From positions 1-50,545 of the forward strand of contig CAXGPR010000021.1 in NCBI GenBank assembly GCA_964011675.1: a stretch of DNA of 50,545 nucleotides, written 5' to 3'. Positions 34,656-43,913 of this stretch are shown in pieces. A model generated the notes under the pieces. That model was not told the DNA's origin. It saw only the letters and a program-made list of their open reading frames with translations, and searched no databases. Within the stretch, counting starts at the first letter, position 1; each line of letters opens with the position of its first letter. This DNA comes from GCA-2693325 sp964011675. GTDB lineage: Bacteria; Latescibacterota; UBA2968; UBA8231. Both the position numbers and the translations under genes were made by a program.

Positions 34656-36676
34656 ACGCCTGTTGCGTTTCGACTGGAGAGTTCGCCGTCGGATTCAACT
34701 TGTCGGGCGAGTGAACGAAGGGACTCACTGAGTTCATATGTCGGCCTAAAATGGGGTGAAGAAGTCAAAATATGCTTAATTTCCCGCGCAACTTCTTGCG
34801 GTACTAACACCCCGCGCTCAACACCCCTGGCCAACGCCGATACAACACCTTGGCGAAACTGCCAATTTACATGTTGAAAAAATGGCTTCATATGGGCGAG
34901 AATCTGGCTACTAGTAGCTATGTTTCCAAGCGCGCCCAACGCCTCAACTACTACGGCAGGAGAGGCGTCCTTGAGCGCTTTTATGAGCACTTGCTCAGTA
35001 GATGAGTTGCAATTTGCGCACTGTCCCAACAGGCGCGCAGCAGCGGCGCGGACTTCAAAATAGGGATCCTCTACGAGTGCGCGCTGGAGCGTATCTCGCG
35101 TCCGATCATCCGCCACTCCGAGCAAGCTGACACCCCATTCTACAACGTTTCGGCGGAGAATACCCCCATGGTAGTAATCTCCGCCTACCAGCCGTGGCAG
35201 TGCAGCAATGGGCGTACGGTCTGAAAGAACTTCTAGCAGCAGATTGCGCTGGGCCTGGTAGTTGAGTAGCCCGACTAATTTAATCCCCACGTTTCGTCGC
35301 CCAAGTGGAATTTCACACCATCCGCGCGAAACTAGTAATCGGTCGGCCTGATAGCGCATATAAGCGACATCGCGCTCTGAAAGCAACTCCAGTCCACCCG
35401 CTTGATCTACGCAATTACGCACCCAACGCATGAGCGCGTTGGGGTCTGAAGGGGGTCCCCCCCGACGCCGAGGAAACTCTAAGTAAGGGGAAGCACCTCG
35501 ACGCTCAGCAGCAATCTGTCCAATTTCTTCAACAATGAGAGACAGGCTGTCGCGCCGCGGAACCGCAGCAGCGGCGCCTGCCATCGCTCCCAAACGGCTT
35601 TCATCTTCTAGCAGCGAAAGAATGCGTTCTGCCAACGCGCTCCCTTCCAAACCACTTTTGATTTGGCCGCCGTCCCAGCAAGCGCGCTGGTACAAGACCT
35701 CTGCGGCACCCGCTTTTTCCATCTCTCGGGCATTAGCCGCCTGGTGATCCTCGGCAGACGTGGGCAGCGGAACTATGAGAGCGGGCTTACCGACAATTCC
35801 CAATTCCGTAAGCGTACCAGCCCCTCCCCTGCACAAGACTAAATCAGCGGCAGCGAGGGCCTGATGAATATTGTCCATGTATTCAAAAGGACGATACCAA
35901 CGTTCCACGCCGGGTATCCCCAGCGCTTCTACCGCAGCACGCGTATCGACCACCGCATTATAGGCGTGGCTCTGGTGCTTTCCCGTAATGTGAAGAACGC
36001 ACAGATCTTCGCAGGCTTGCAGATCGGGCAAAGCGTCGACCAATGCTTCGTTTAGAACACGTGCGCCTCCCGATCCACCAAAAACCAACAGCACCTTCTG
36101 GCTCGGATTCAACTCGAGCGCACTGCGCGCTTCAGCGCGATCCACTTCAACAAACTCGCGCCTGACGGGATAGCCAACTACGGAGACCCGCTTCATGTCA
36201 AACCAGCGTCCCGCCTCCTCAAAAGCAATCCCGATTCGGTGGGCGAGTCGACCGACAACCTGATTGAGCATCCCCGGATGAGCGTTTGGCTCATAAAGGA
36301 AAACCCGGGCCCTTGATAGGCCTATTTTCTGTAGTAAACCATGAGCAAAAAGAATGGGTGCACTCACATAGCCTCCCGTGCCAATAAGAACGTCGGGACG
36401 GAAACGCAGTAACAGCAGAGCGCTCTGCAAAACACCCCATGTCAGCACCAGGCCAAAGACCAGCAGAGACCACGGCGAACGGGAACGGGGAAAGGGCCGG
36501 GAGCGCACAAATCGAATGGGGTAGCCGCGATTGGGGACGACCCAAGACTCGAGTTTATCCGCCCTTCCCACGTAGAGAAATTCGGCCTCAGACTGCCGAC
36601 GTCCGAGTTCGTCGGCAATAGCGAGTGCGGGATAAACGTGCCCCCCCGTGCCACCTCCTGTCAGTAGGTATTTCAT
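34652..36676 (-). CDS. murG: MurG glycosyltransferase fused to a C-terminal HEAT-repeat-like domain
   Basis: Residues 1-391 are a complete MurG: GGTGGHVYPAL at 8-18, IGTGGYVSAP near 98, FGGSGGARVLN at 199-209, and the UDP-GlcNAc site CRGGAGTLTELGIVGKPALIVPLP at 282-305 followed by DHQAANA. MurG adds GlcNAc to lipid I on the inner membrane face. Normal MurG is about 360 residues; here 283 more follow. A linker (392-455) leads to helical repeats with HEAT character from about 460 to 645 (RDTLQRALVEDPYFEVRAAAARLLGQ; VLIKALKDASPAVVVEALGALGNIA; ...FRQGVVSALARGVERG). No frameshift or stop separates the parts. The extension may bind a partner; that is inference. Confidence 0.92.
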   Translation of the reverse strand: MKYLLTGGGTGGHVYPALAIADELGRRQSEAEFLYVGRADKLESWVVPNRGYPIRFVRSRPFPRSRSPWSLLVFGLVLTWGVLQSALLLLRFRPDVLIGTGGYVSAPILFAHGLLQKIGLSRARVFLYEPNAHPGMLNQVVGRLAHRIGIAFEEAGRWFDMKRVSVVGYPVRREFVEVDRAEARSALELNPSQKVLLVFGGSGGARVLNEALVDALPDLQACEDLCVLHITGKHQSHAYNAVVDTRAAVEALGIPGVERWYRPFEYMDNIHQALAAADLVLCRGGAGTLTELGIVGKPALIVPLPTSAEDHQAANAREMEKAGAAEVLYQRACWDGGQIKSGLEGSALAERILSLLEDESRLGAMAGAAAAVPRRDSLSLIVEEIGQIAAERRGASPYLEFPRRRGGPPSDPNALMRWVRNCVDQAGGLELLSERDVAYMRYQADRLLVSRGWCEIPLGRRNVGIKLVGLLNYQAQRNLLLEVLSDRTPIAALPRLVGGDYYHGGILRRNVVEWGVSLLGVADDRTRDTLQRALVEDPYFEVRAAAARLLGQCANCNSSTEQVLIKALKDASPAVVVEALGALGNIATSSQILAHMKPFFQHVNWQFRQGVVSALARGVERGVLVPQEVAREIKHILTSSPHFRPTYELSESLRSLARQVESDGELSSRNATGV

Positions 36677-36885
36677 CGTTCCAGCGATCTAAAACCGGCG
36701 AAAAATAAGAGGAACAGCGCGTTTATTTCAACCACAAAAAGGGTTTCCAAGACGACCGAAAAAAAGACGTAAGCAAATATATATACAAAATTTATGGCTG
36801 TCTAACGACAACCGTAGCACACTTGACATATAGAGTAGTAATCATTTTTTTTGACAAAAAAACACCCCAAGCTGAGACGAATATC

Positions 36886-37626
36886 ATGGATAACTTATCT
36901 GTTCCCCTTACCGCTGCCCAAGTAGAGTCTTTCCACAACGAGGGATATTTAGTCATACAGGATCTACTGACTCCAGAAGAAGTAGTAACCTTTGTAGACT
37001 ATGAAGCCCAAAGCGAAAGGCCGGAACTGCCCGACCTACAGCAGCACAAAAACGACACCCAGTGGGGCCACCTCGCTCACCACCCGCGCATCGCTGATAT
37101 CGTGCGACAACTCTGCGGCCCTACTCCCCGTATCGTCCAAACTATGTATATGGATAAAGCACCTTCCGGAGGTACGGGCGTCGCCCTGCATCAAGATTCC
37201 CACTACATCCGCAACGAGCCCAACACGCTAATGGCCTGTTGGATAGCACTAAGCGATACTGACGGAGAAAATGGAGGTCTTTGCGTTGTGCCCAGCAGTA
37301 ACCGAAAAGGGCTGTACGAATTTGAACGCGTGCGAGACACAGACGAACACGCCTCTTGGGAAAAAGTTTACCCAATGCGCGACCGGAGTGGAAAGGCGTG
37401 GGACGAGACCATGCACTCCTTTGATATTACCGGCTTAGAGACAGAAAGCATTGTGCCTCTGACTATTCCGAGTGGATCAGGCGTTTTTTTCACGGGCATG
37501 ACGATACACGGCTCTTTTGCTAACCGTTCAACCGACAGACCTAGACGTGCTTTTGCGACCCATTTTATTCAAGAAGGCACTTGGATTTACCGACAAGACC
37601 TGCAGGATACAACTCCACTGCACTAA
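36886..37626 (+). CDS. Phytanoyl-CoA dioxygenase (PhyH) family oxygenase
   Basis: The start is placed at 36886, where the family-like N-terminus begins (LTAAQVESFHNEGYLVIQDLLTPEEV); the frame is open 21 codons further without a ribosome site. The 246-residue double-stranded beta-helix enzyme has the iron ligands H102 and D104 (LHQDSHY) and H208 (MTIHGS), with an Arg about ten residues later (R218 region) for 2-oxoglutarate. PhyH-family proteins are Fe(II)/2-oxoglutarate hydroxylases of varied small molecules and are highly expanded in Poribacteria and Latescibacteria. The stop is 2 nt from that of the convergent enolase. Substrate unknown. Confidence 0.88.
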   Translation: MDNLSVPLTAAQVESFHNEGYLVIQDLLTPEEVVTFVDYEAQSERPELPDLQQHKNDTQWGHLAHHPRIADIVRQLCGPTPRIVQTMYMDKAPSGGTGVALHQDSHYIRNEPNTLMACWIALSDTDGENGGLCVVPSSNRKGLYEFERVRDTDEHASWEKVYPMRDRSGKAWDETMHSFDITGLETESIVPLTIPSGSGVFFTGMTIHGSFANRSTDRPRRAFATHFIQEGTWIYRQDLQDTTPLH

Positions 37627-37628
37627 AG

Positions 37629-38918
37629 TTACAGAGAAAAAAGGGAAGCATAGAACTGAGGATAGGAGAAAACACCTCCTCCACCCGCGAAGAAGTTTTC
37701 GTCTAGGGAAAACGTCCCTCCGCGAGTAATGAGCCAGGAAGCTCCGGCACAAGGGTGTTCATCTAACATGCGCTGCCAGGCCGGGCCGTAGTTTTCTGCG
37801 CCATTTGTCTCCATCATGCCCCCTCTCACCCCGGACAATCTGGGCAGCCGCGCCGCGAGGTTGCGATTCCAATCGACTAGTTGCGGCACGCAAGCATTGT
37901 CAGCAACAAAACAGTCCAACTCACATGCGGCCGCTGCCTCGACCAGATCCAGCGCCAGTGAAAACGTTTTACCAGCCGCCTTAACTGCCATAGCTTCATA
38001 GCCAACTTCTGCCCTCCGATAGACGTCTTCTACGCAGTGTACGCTCTCATCGGCTGCCAGCGGCACGCCAATCTGTTCCAGCGACCCGGCACCATCTACT
38101 CCCCCCTCATCAAATGGTTCTTCAAATAGCAACACGCGCTCGCGCACACCGCTTCGCTCAAGCGCCTCAATAAATGTCTGCAGGTGTTCTACATTGGGAT
38201 ACCGTCCGTTGGCATCCAAGTAGTAGAGCACGTGCCCCGTTGGACTATCGGGTAGGCTACGGTCTCCAACGAGTTGATGAATATGATCCATGCGCGCGAT
38301 GTCGCGAGCGAGCATTTCTGCGTCGTCTCCGGGGTGGCCCACTTTTACTTTTAGCACATGGGCCCCCTCGTCTACCAGTTTATCGATATCCGCATCCGGT
38401 AAGGCATAACCCACGGCAGGCACCGCTTCAACGCAGGAGTGACGATGGGAAAAGTGAGGGTGATAGCGCACAGGGATCAACTCGTCGAAGCCATCTATAT
38501 CCTCTTGCTGCGCCCACAGCATCCATGCGGCATTGTCCAATGCAACCAGCGCATTAAGCGCAAAAGTAGGACGCAGATCCTCCTGCCGCGTCACCGAACG
38601 GCCATAGGATAAAACCTGAGGCATAATCTCGTAAAACATAGCTTGGGGTGAAGCAAAATATCGACCGCGCACCAACCCCAAACCACGCTCCAACAGGGTC
38701 ATCATAAGCGCATTGCCCCCCACTTCTCCATGGTTTGCAAACACACGGGCATCGGACCACAATACGGCGAGTCCGCCCAACCCATAGACCCACGGCCCCT
38801 CTACATTACGCAGGCGCACGACGAGGTTCCACTTTTCTCTGAAGGACGCCCCTTTAAATGCAAAAGGCTGAGCAAAGGGCTCGCGCTGTAGTTCGAATTC
38901 TGCCTCTTTGATAAACAT
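37629..38918 (-). CDS. Enolase-superfamily protein, KxK (muconate-lactonizing/epimerase-like) type
   Basis: This 429-residue protein shows the MLE-subgroup layout: K190-V-K192 on strand 2 (KVKVG), metal ligands D235 (YYLDANGRY), E266 (LLFEEP) and D290/E291 (AADES), and K313 (AVKAAGK) on strand 6. The paired lysines are characteristic of dipeptide epimerases, o-succinylbenzoate synthase and cycloisomerases rather than the acid-sugar dehydratases elsewhere in the window. It is longer than usual (about 370), with inserts near 130-165 and an extended C-terminus. A GGGAG lies 6 nt before ATG. It is preceded on the same strand by the AGE-family gene (12 nt). The reaction cannot be decided. Confidence 0.82.
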   Translation of the reverse strand: MFIKEAEFELQREPFAQPFAFKGASFREKWNLVVRLRNVEGPWVYGLGGLAVLWSDARVFANHGEVGGNALMMTLLERGLGLVRGRYFASPQAMFYEIMPQVLSYGRSVTRQEDLRPTFALNALVALDNAAWMLWAQQEDIDGFDELIPVRYHPHFSHRHSCVEAVPAVGYALPDADIDKLVDEGAHVLKVKVGHPGDDAEMLARDIARMDHIHQLVGDRSLPDSPTGHVLYYLDANGRYPNVEHLQTFIEALERSGVRERVLLFEEPFDEGGVDGAGSLEQIGVPLAADESVHCVEDVYRRAEVGYEAMAVKAAGKTFSLALDLVEAAAACELDCFVADNACVPQLVDWNRNLAARLPRLSGVRGGMMETNGAENYGPAWQRMLDEHPCAGASWLITRGGTFSLDENFFAGGGGVFSYPQFYASLFSL

Positions 38919-38930
38919 AGTTCACTCCCA

Positions 38931-40232
38931 CTAAAACCGACTTGAAGTCGGCGCTATTGACTCGAGCAAGCGCAGGCATTCTATAACAGCTCTGCCGCTG
39001 TGATAAGGCGTCTTCCAGCGGCCTGCCTTGGCACCAGAAACCCTTCCATCGGGTGCGATATGAGCGTGCCAATCCCCGTTTTTCCAATCGATTTGGTGCC
39101 GTTCGACCCACTCATATGTCTTTAGAAAGGCAGACCAATAGTTTCCGTCCCCCGTCAGCTGGTAAAGAGATAACAGCGCGACGAGTCCCTCCGCTTGAAC
39201 CCACCATATTTTATCTAGATCATCGGCAGGCATTCTTAATGCCCCCCCTTCGTAAAATCCCCCCTTATCGTGATCAAACCCATAGCGTAGCGCGTTGTTT
39301 ACAAGCGTCCTATACAAATCGACCAGTGGACTATTCGGCATACCCACTGACCGGCTAGCCGCGGCCAATAGCCATGCGTTTTCTACGTCATGTCCATAGG
39401 AAACGCGACCAGAAGGAGAATCGAGAAGCGGCGTCCAGTCACGTGCATAGCGATCTGTGCACGCCCCAACCTCTTTCCGAACCACAGCATTACTCTGTAT
39501 GAACATCAACTCCAGTAGCCGCTCGCGCGCCAGTTCATCGCCCGTTACCTCCCAGTAAGTCGTAAACGCTTCCAACAGGTGCAAATGCGTATTCATCAGC
39601 TTGCCGTCCGGCTCAGTTCCCATATAGTTCCCGGTTTGGAGACCCCTTTCCCAGTCTCGGCGGAACCACTCTATATATCCACCATAGGTCGCATCGTGCG
39701 CCTTCTCTTCTAATAGGTAGAATAGCTCTTCGGCCAGACCGACTGCTTCTCCATCACCGCTTACCCGCGCGTATTCCGACAGCGCGTACAGGGCGAATGA
39801 TTGACCGTACAGGTGTTTATGCGGCCGAGTCGCCACGCTACCCGAAGCATTAACCGCCCAAAAATACCCGCCAAAGACATCATCCTTTAGCGCATCGCGC
39901 AGAAAATAAAATCCGTGCTCAGCAGCACGAAGATGGGCTTCGGTTCCATACCCAGCATTACACAAATAGGCATAAAACCACAGCGTGCGTGCCTGATCAA
40001 TCAACCCCTTATCAGTGGCACCTAGCCGTACGCCGTTCGCATCGTGATGCAAACGGTAGCCGCCCTCTTCCCGAACCAATGCCTTGGGAGACCAGAACGG
40101 CATAATGTTATCGCGTAGTATCCGCTCTAGCCCTTGCCTTACTTGCTCAACCTCCGACAAATTGGGCCGAGCTTCAATTGTAACGCTATTCAGCAAGACC
40201 CCCCAAACCATCAAGGGTAAAAGGCTTCTCAT
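38931..40232 (-). CDS. N-acylglucosamine 2-epimerase (AGE) family protein with signal peptide
   Basis: The start at 40232 (433 residues) is chosen because GGGAG lies 8 nt upstream and the protein then opens with a signal peptide (MRSLLPLMVWGVLLNSVTIEA-R). The mature part is an (alpha/alpha)6 barrel with the family landmarks KHLYGQSFALYALSEYAR, MNTHLHLLEAFTTYW, YGHDVENAWLL and the closing WKTPYHSGRAVIECLRLL. Relatives epimerise N-acylglucosamine, cellobiose or mannose. Most are cytoplasmic, so the signal peptide is unusual and suggests periplasmic action on oligosaccharides. It lies 12 nt before a KxK enolase and is probably co-transcribed with it. Confidence 0.85.
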   Translation of the reverse strand: MRSLLPLMVWGVLLNSVTIEARPNLSEVEQVRQGLERILRDNIMPFWSPKALVREEGGYRLHHDANGVRLGATDKGLIDQARTLWFYAYLCNAGYGTEAHLRAAEHGFYFLRDALKDDVFGGYFWAVNASGSVATRPHKHLYGQSFALYALSEYARVSGDGEAVGLAEELFYLLEEKAHDATYGGYIEWFRRDWERGLQTGNYMGTEPDGKLMNTHLHLLEAFTTYWEVTGDELARERLLELMFIQSNAVVRKEVGACTDRYARDWTPLLDSPSGRVSYGHDVENAWLLAAASRSVGMPNSPLVDLYRTLVNNALRYGFDHDKGGFYEGGALRMPADDLDKIWWVQAEGLVALLSLYQLTGDGNYWSAFLKTYEWVERHQIDWKNGDWHAHIAPDGRVSGAKAGRWKTPYHSGRAVIECLRLLESIAPTSSRF

Positions 40233-40366
40233 TTCAATCTCTCCCTGTGCAGTTTCCAAGCCAATGTACGCCGGCCACCTGCCCGGTCAAGCATTGACAC
40301 GAGACACTATTGCCCTTTAAATGACCGACTGTTTTTGCAGGCAACCCTTTTCAGCCCCGAGGAAAT

Positions 40367-41380
40367 ATGCGTGTTGCAGTTGTAGGATTACATTACGGGC
40401 ACATCGGCGGTATGCTCTCTTCGGCGCGCAACGCGTGCGACGTCGAATGGGTCGGCATCGTCGAGGACGACAAGACTCTCTACCAGCGGTATCTGGGCGA
40501 TTTAACCATGCCGCACTATCGCGATATAGATCAACTGCTTGCCGAAGCGCGTCCCGAGTTGGTCATTGAGGGATTGCGCCACGATGAAAAAACGATCCTT
40601 GTTGAGCGCTGTGCCGCCGCCAACGTACACCTGATTATGGACAAACCGCTGTGCCGTTCCCAGGAAGATTGGCAGCGCATGCAGGCGGCCCTCTCCCAGT
40701 CCAGTTCTGAGCTATCCATGTGGTTCACCTCGCGTTCCTACCCTCCGTTTATCGCCTTGCGCGATATTGTAGCTAGCGGAGAACTGGGCGATTTAGTTAG
40801 CCTCATCTCAACCCACCCACATAAGCTTCGACGCGAAACGGCCACGCCGTGGTATTTTGACCCGGATAAATATGCCGGTACATTTCACGATTTAGCCTGC
40901 CATGGCGTAGATCAAATCCGCTGGTTAACCGGCTGTGAATACACCGGAGTCCACGCCCAGTGGACCTGTAAACGCTTCACCGAAGCGCCTATACTAATCG
41001 ACCATGCTCAAGCTTCTTTTAGCTTAGAGAATGGCACAATGGCGATATTAACAGCCGACTGGCTAACGCCCCAAGCGAGCCCTTCCTTCGGCGACACTCG
41101 CTTTATTCTCATGGGCACGCGCGGCTCTGCTCACCTGCGCGCCTATGCCGACGACGATCTCTACGTCGTCTCTGAAGCCAAAGGAGCCTACAGCCCGACA
41201 CTGCCTTCCGATCGCGGTGCCCACTTTGTCCAAGATTTTATTCGTTCCATTGAACACAGCCAAACGCCCTTTATCTCCAAGCAAGACGTGCTGGCCGTTT
41301 CCATAGCCTGCCTTCGCGCACAGCAATCAGCTCAAGCTGATGGTCGATGGATTCCAATAGGTCAATCGGTTGCTGATTAA
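40367..41380 (+). CDS. Gfo/Idh/MocA family oxidoreductase
   Basis: This 337-residue protein has an N-terminal nucleotide-binding start (MRVAVVGLHYGHIGG), the DKP lysine motif (LIMDKPLCRSQED) corresponding to the usual EKP, and a C-terminal alpha/beta domain with GTFHDLACHGVDQIRWLTG carrying the catalytic-region D and H. Such enzymes use NAD(P) to oxidise or reduce sugars, inositols and derivatives. The GxGxxG motif is loose (GLHYGHIG), a common deviation in this group. It is 15 nt before a UMF1-type transporter on the same strand, so uptake and oxidation of one substrate may be paired. Confidence 0.86.
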   Translation: MRVAVVGLHYGHIGGMLSSARNACDVEWVGIVEDDKTLYQRYLGDLTMPHYRDIDQLLAEARPELVIEGLRHDEKTILVERCAAANVHLIMDKPLCRSQEDWQRMQAALSQSSSELSMWFTSRSYPPFIALRDIVASGELGDLVSLISTHPHKLRRETATPWYFDPDKYAGTFHDLACHGVDQIRWLTGCEYTGVHAQWTCKRFTEAPILIDHAQASFSLENGTMAILTADWLTPQASPSFGDTRFILMGTRGSAHLRAYADDDLYVVSEAKGAYSPTLPSDRGAHFVQDFIRSIEHSQTPFISKQDVLAVSIACLRAQQSAQADGRWIPIGQSVAD

Positions 41381-41395
41381 AAGGCGCCTATTACT

Positions 41396-42691
41396 ATGAA
41401 AGAGATAAGTCGAAAGGTCTGGGCTTGGGCCCTGTACGACTGGGCCAACTCGGCCTTCGCCGTTATCGTCATGGCGGGATTCTTTCCCGTATTCTTTAAG
41501 CAATACTGGTCGGGAGACGTAGAAAACAATGTAAGCACTTTTAGGCTCGGTATAGCCAATTCTCTGAGTGGCCTAGTCGTAGTACTTCTGGCCCCTCTTT
41601 TAGGTGCCATTGCGGATCAGGGCAGCACGCGTCAGCGCTTTCTTCTGCTTTTCGCCCTCATGGGTTCGACAATGACGGCCTGCTTACACCTGGTCGAACA
41701 AGGCGCATGGGAACTGGCAATCTTCGTATATGCCGCGGCTACGGTCAGCTTCTCTATGTCCAACACGTTTTACGATTCGCTCTTGAGCGACGTCGCTCCC
41801 CCCGAAAGAGCAGACGCCATTTCAAGTCTGGGATACGGGCTGGGATACTTAGGCGGAGGGCTCATTTTTGCCCTCCATCTCTATGCGGTGATCCACCCCA
41901 GTACTTTTGGGCTGACAAACGCTGCAGAGGCCGTGCGCTGGTCATTTGTTAGCGTTGGCATTTGGTGGATAACTTTCTCGATACCGATCCTTCTCTTTGT
42001 CAAAGAGGAAAAACCGCCAAACGTCCCTCGAGGCTGGAATGCCGTTACCGGTGGCTACCGGCGACTCAGAGAGACCTTTACTCAAATACGCCAACTCCCA
42101 CAGACAGTTTATTTTCTCATTGCCTACTGGCTGTATATCGACGGCCTTGATACGATCGTTCGCATGGCAGTCGATTATGGCTTATCTCTTGGCTTTGAGG
42201 ATGAGAGCTTGCTTACCGCGCTGCTAATCACGCAATTTGTGGGCTTCCCTTTCGCTATTGCATTTAGCAAAATGAGCGAAAATATAGGGTCGCGAAACAG
42301 CCTCTTTGTGGGTATTGGCGTCTATGCCTTAGCTACGATATGGGGCTATTTTCTTTCGGAAGTATGGGAGTTTTACGGTCTTGCAATTCTAATCGGACTC
42401 GTACAGGGCGGCGTGCAGGCGATCAGCAGATCGCTTTACATCCGGCTGATCCCACACGAAAAAAGAGCAGAATTCTTTGGCTTCTACAATATGACGGGAA
42501 AGTTTGCGACGCTATTTGGTCCGCTGCTCATGGGCTGGACGAGCCTACTATTTGGATCGACCCGCATCTCCATCCTATCTATTCTATTGCTCTTTATAGG
42601 CGGTGCCTATTTTTTGTCAAAAGTCGATATCAGAGAGGGCGAGCGCGCCGCAGCCGCCTTCGGCTCCGATTCATCCGGGACAAAATTCTAA
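41396..42691 (+). CDS. UMF1-type major facilitator transporter
   Basis: This 431-residue protein with about twelve membrane helices opens with WAWALYDWANSAFAVIVMAGFFP, the signature of the UMF1 (Atg22-like) MFS branch. It is followed by NSLSGLVVVLLAPLLGAIADQG and the later GLVQGGVQAISRSLYIRLIP segment also typical of that branch. These transporters are proposed exporters or importers of small organic molecules; the true cargo is unknown. It is probably in one transcript with the preceding MocA-type gene. Its 3' end overlaps the convergent M20 peptidase gene by 21 nt. Confidence 0.88.
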   Translation: MKEISRKVWAWALYDWANSAFAVIVMAGFFPVFFKQYWSGDVENNVSTFRLGIANSLSGLVVVLLAPLLGAIADQGSTRQRFLLLFALMGSTMTACLHLVEQGAWELAIFVYAAATVSFSMSNTFYDSLLSDVAPPERADAISSLGYGLGYLGGGLIFALHLYAVIHPSTFGLTNAAEAVRWSFVSVGIWWITFSIPILLFVKEEKPPNVPRGWNAVTGGYRRLRETFTQIRQLPQTVYFLIAYWLYIDGLDTIVRMAVDYGLSLGFEDESLLTALLITQFVGFPFAIAFSKMSENIGSRNSLFVGIGVYALATIWGYFLSEVWEFYGLAILIGLVQGGVQAISRSLYIRLIPHEKRAEFFGFYNMTGKFATLFGPLLMGWTSLLFGSTRISILSILLLFIGGAYFLSKVDIREGERAAAAFGSDSSGTKF

Positions 42692-43843
42692 GGCTGTCAG
42701 GGCATAGACCCGCGCCACCCGCAGCAGCTCATCTACGGAGACGCGCTCTTGCGTAGTGTGAGCCCCATGCGCGGCAGGTCCGTGCGTGAGGGCCGTTATA
42801 CCAGCGCGCGCGATAAACTGATTACCGTCATCAACAAAGGGCTTGGCTCCTACGGGCAATACCCTACCGGCGACGGAACGGTGCGCGTTCTGGAGAGCGG
42901 ACACCAGCGGATCGTTCTCCTCAATCTGAAATGCATCTCCGGTCACCTCCCAATCAGCAATCCCGATGCGGGTACCGCTTTTCTTTGAAAGAGCAGACAC
43001 CAGCGCATCAAATTCGGCGCGTACGACGTCGACCGCGCCTGGACGCACCCAACGGCGCGTTCCCTCTACGCGACAGGTCGTGGGCGCTTGGTTGAATATT
43101 TCCCCACTCTCGATCCGACCTACAAAAGCAGATTCACTCCCTACGCGCTCTGCGCTGATAGAGGAAATCCGCTCGTTGAGGGCGCGTATCTGCATGACAA
43201 AGTCGGCCCCAGTCCCCAGCACATCGGGCAGGCCTGAGGGGCGGAGCACTTCATGCACGGGTTCTCCTTCCCGTTCTATATCTACAGAGAATATGGCCTG
43301 TCCGCGCCCTCCCAGAGGAAGCATATGCGCTAGATATTCAGGCAGTAGTACGCCGTCTCCTACAAAGCCGTCTCGAATCAGCGCAAGCAGCTGCCGGCGA
43401 TCTCCCCAAGGGCCTTCATGATGATCGTGTGCCGTAAGTAAGATGCCCCCAGCAGCCATAGCACCGCTATCCCTGAGCGCGCGCAGCGCCTCGACCGCGG
43501 CGGCTAAACCACCTTTCATATCGGATGCACCCGACCCACAAAGGTGGCCATCCACTACACGCGGTGGATCAAAGGGTAAGTGCACCGTATCGAGGTGACC
43601 GTTAAACTGCAGAACACGCCCCCCTCTTCCGCCCCGATAGCGCACCGCTACGGCCGGCGCCTCTGGCCAGTCCGCTACTGGGCGCTCTACCGCGAATCCG
43701 TCGGCGGCTAGGATAGACGCGAGACGATCGGCGGCCGCCCCGGCATCGCGCGTTGGACTGGGAACTTCTACTAAAGCCAACGCCGTATCAAGAAGACGCT
43801 GGGAATCGATAAATTCAAGCACGTTGGGTGCATCTACATTCAC
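42671..43843 (-). CDS. M20-family metallopeptidase/deacylase (ArgE/DapE-like)
   Basis: This 390-residue two-domain hydrolase has the first zinc motif NGHLDTVH, the bridging Asp in GASDMKGG, a dimerisation domain in the middle, and the C-terminal ligand motif GPAAHGAHTTQERVSVDEL. The usual DEE catalytic motif is replaced by AHDHHEGPWG, so one Glu is kept but the neighbouring position is His. The enzyme may differ in activity from ArgE/DapE. The start is GTG with GAGGAG 8 nt upstream. It stands alone and overlaps the convergent transporter gene by 21 nt. Confidence 0.85.
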   Translation of the reverse strand: MNVDAPNVLEFIDSQRLLDTALALVEVPSPTRDAGAAADRLASILAADGFAVERPVADWPEAPAVAVRYRGGRGGRVLQFNGHLDTVHLPFDPPRVVDGHLCGSGASDMKGGLAAAVEALRALRDSGAMAAGGILLTAHDHHEGPWGDRRQLLALIRDGFVGDGVLLPEYLAHMLPLGGRGQAIFSVDIEREGEPVHEVLRPSGLPDVLGTGADFVMQIRALNERISSISAERVGSESAFVGRIESGEIFNQAPTTCRVEGTRRWVRPGAVDVVRAEFDALVSALSKKSGTRIGIADWEVTGDAFQIEENDPLVSALQNAHRSVAGRVLPVGAKPFVDDGNQFIARAGITALTHGPAAHGAHTTQERVSVDELLRVARVYALTALEFCPG

Positions 43844-43913
43844 GTGAATGACTCCTCACTTAAAAACCGCGTGCGGTTTCTCTAATTTACCAAACAAAGC
43901 GCGCAGCAAGACA

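Noticed and set aside
36823..36856. Promoter with TTGACA at 36823 or 36851 for the PhyH gene
   Set aside because: No acceptable -10 hexamer at 16-18 nt spacing from either hexamer.
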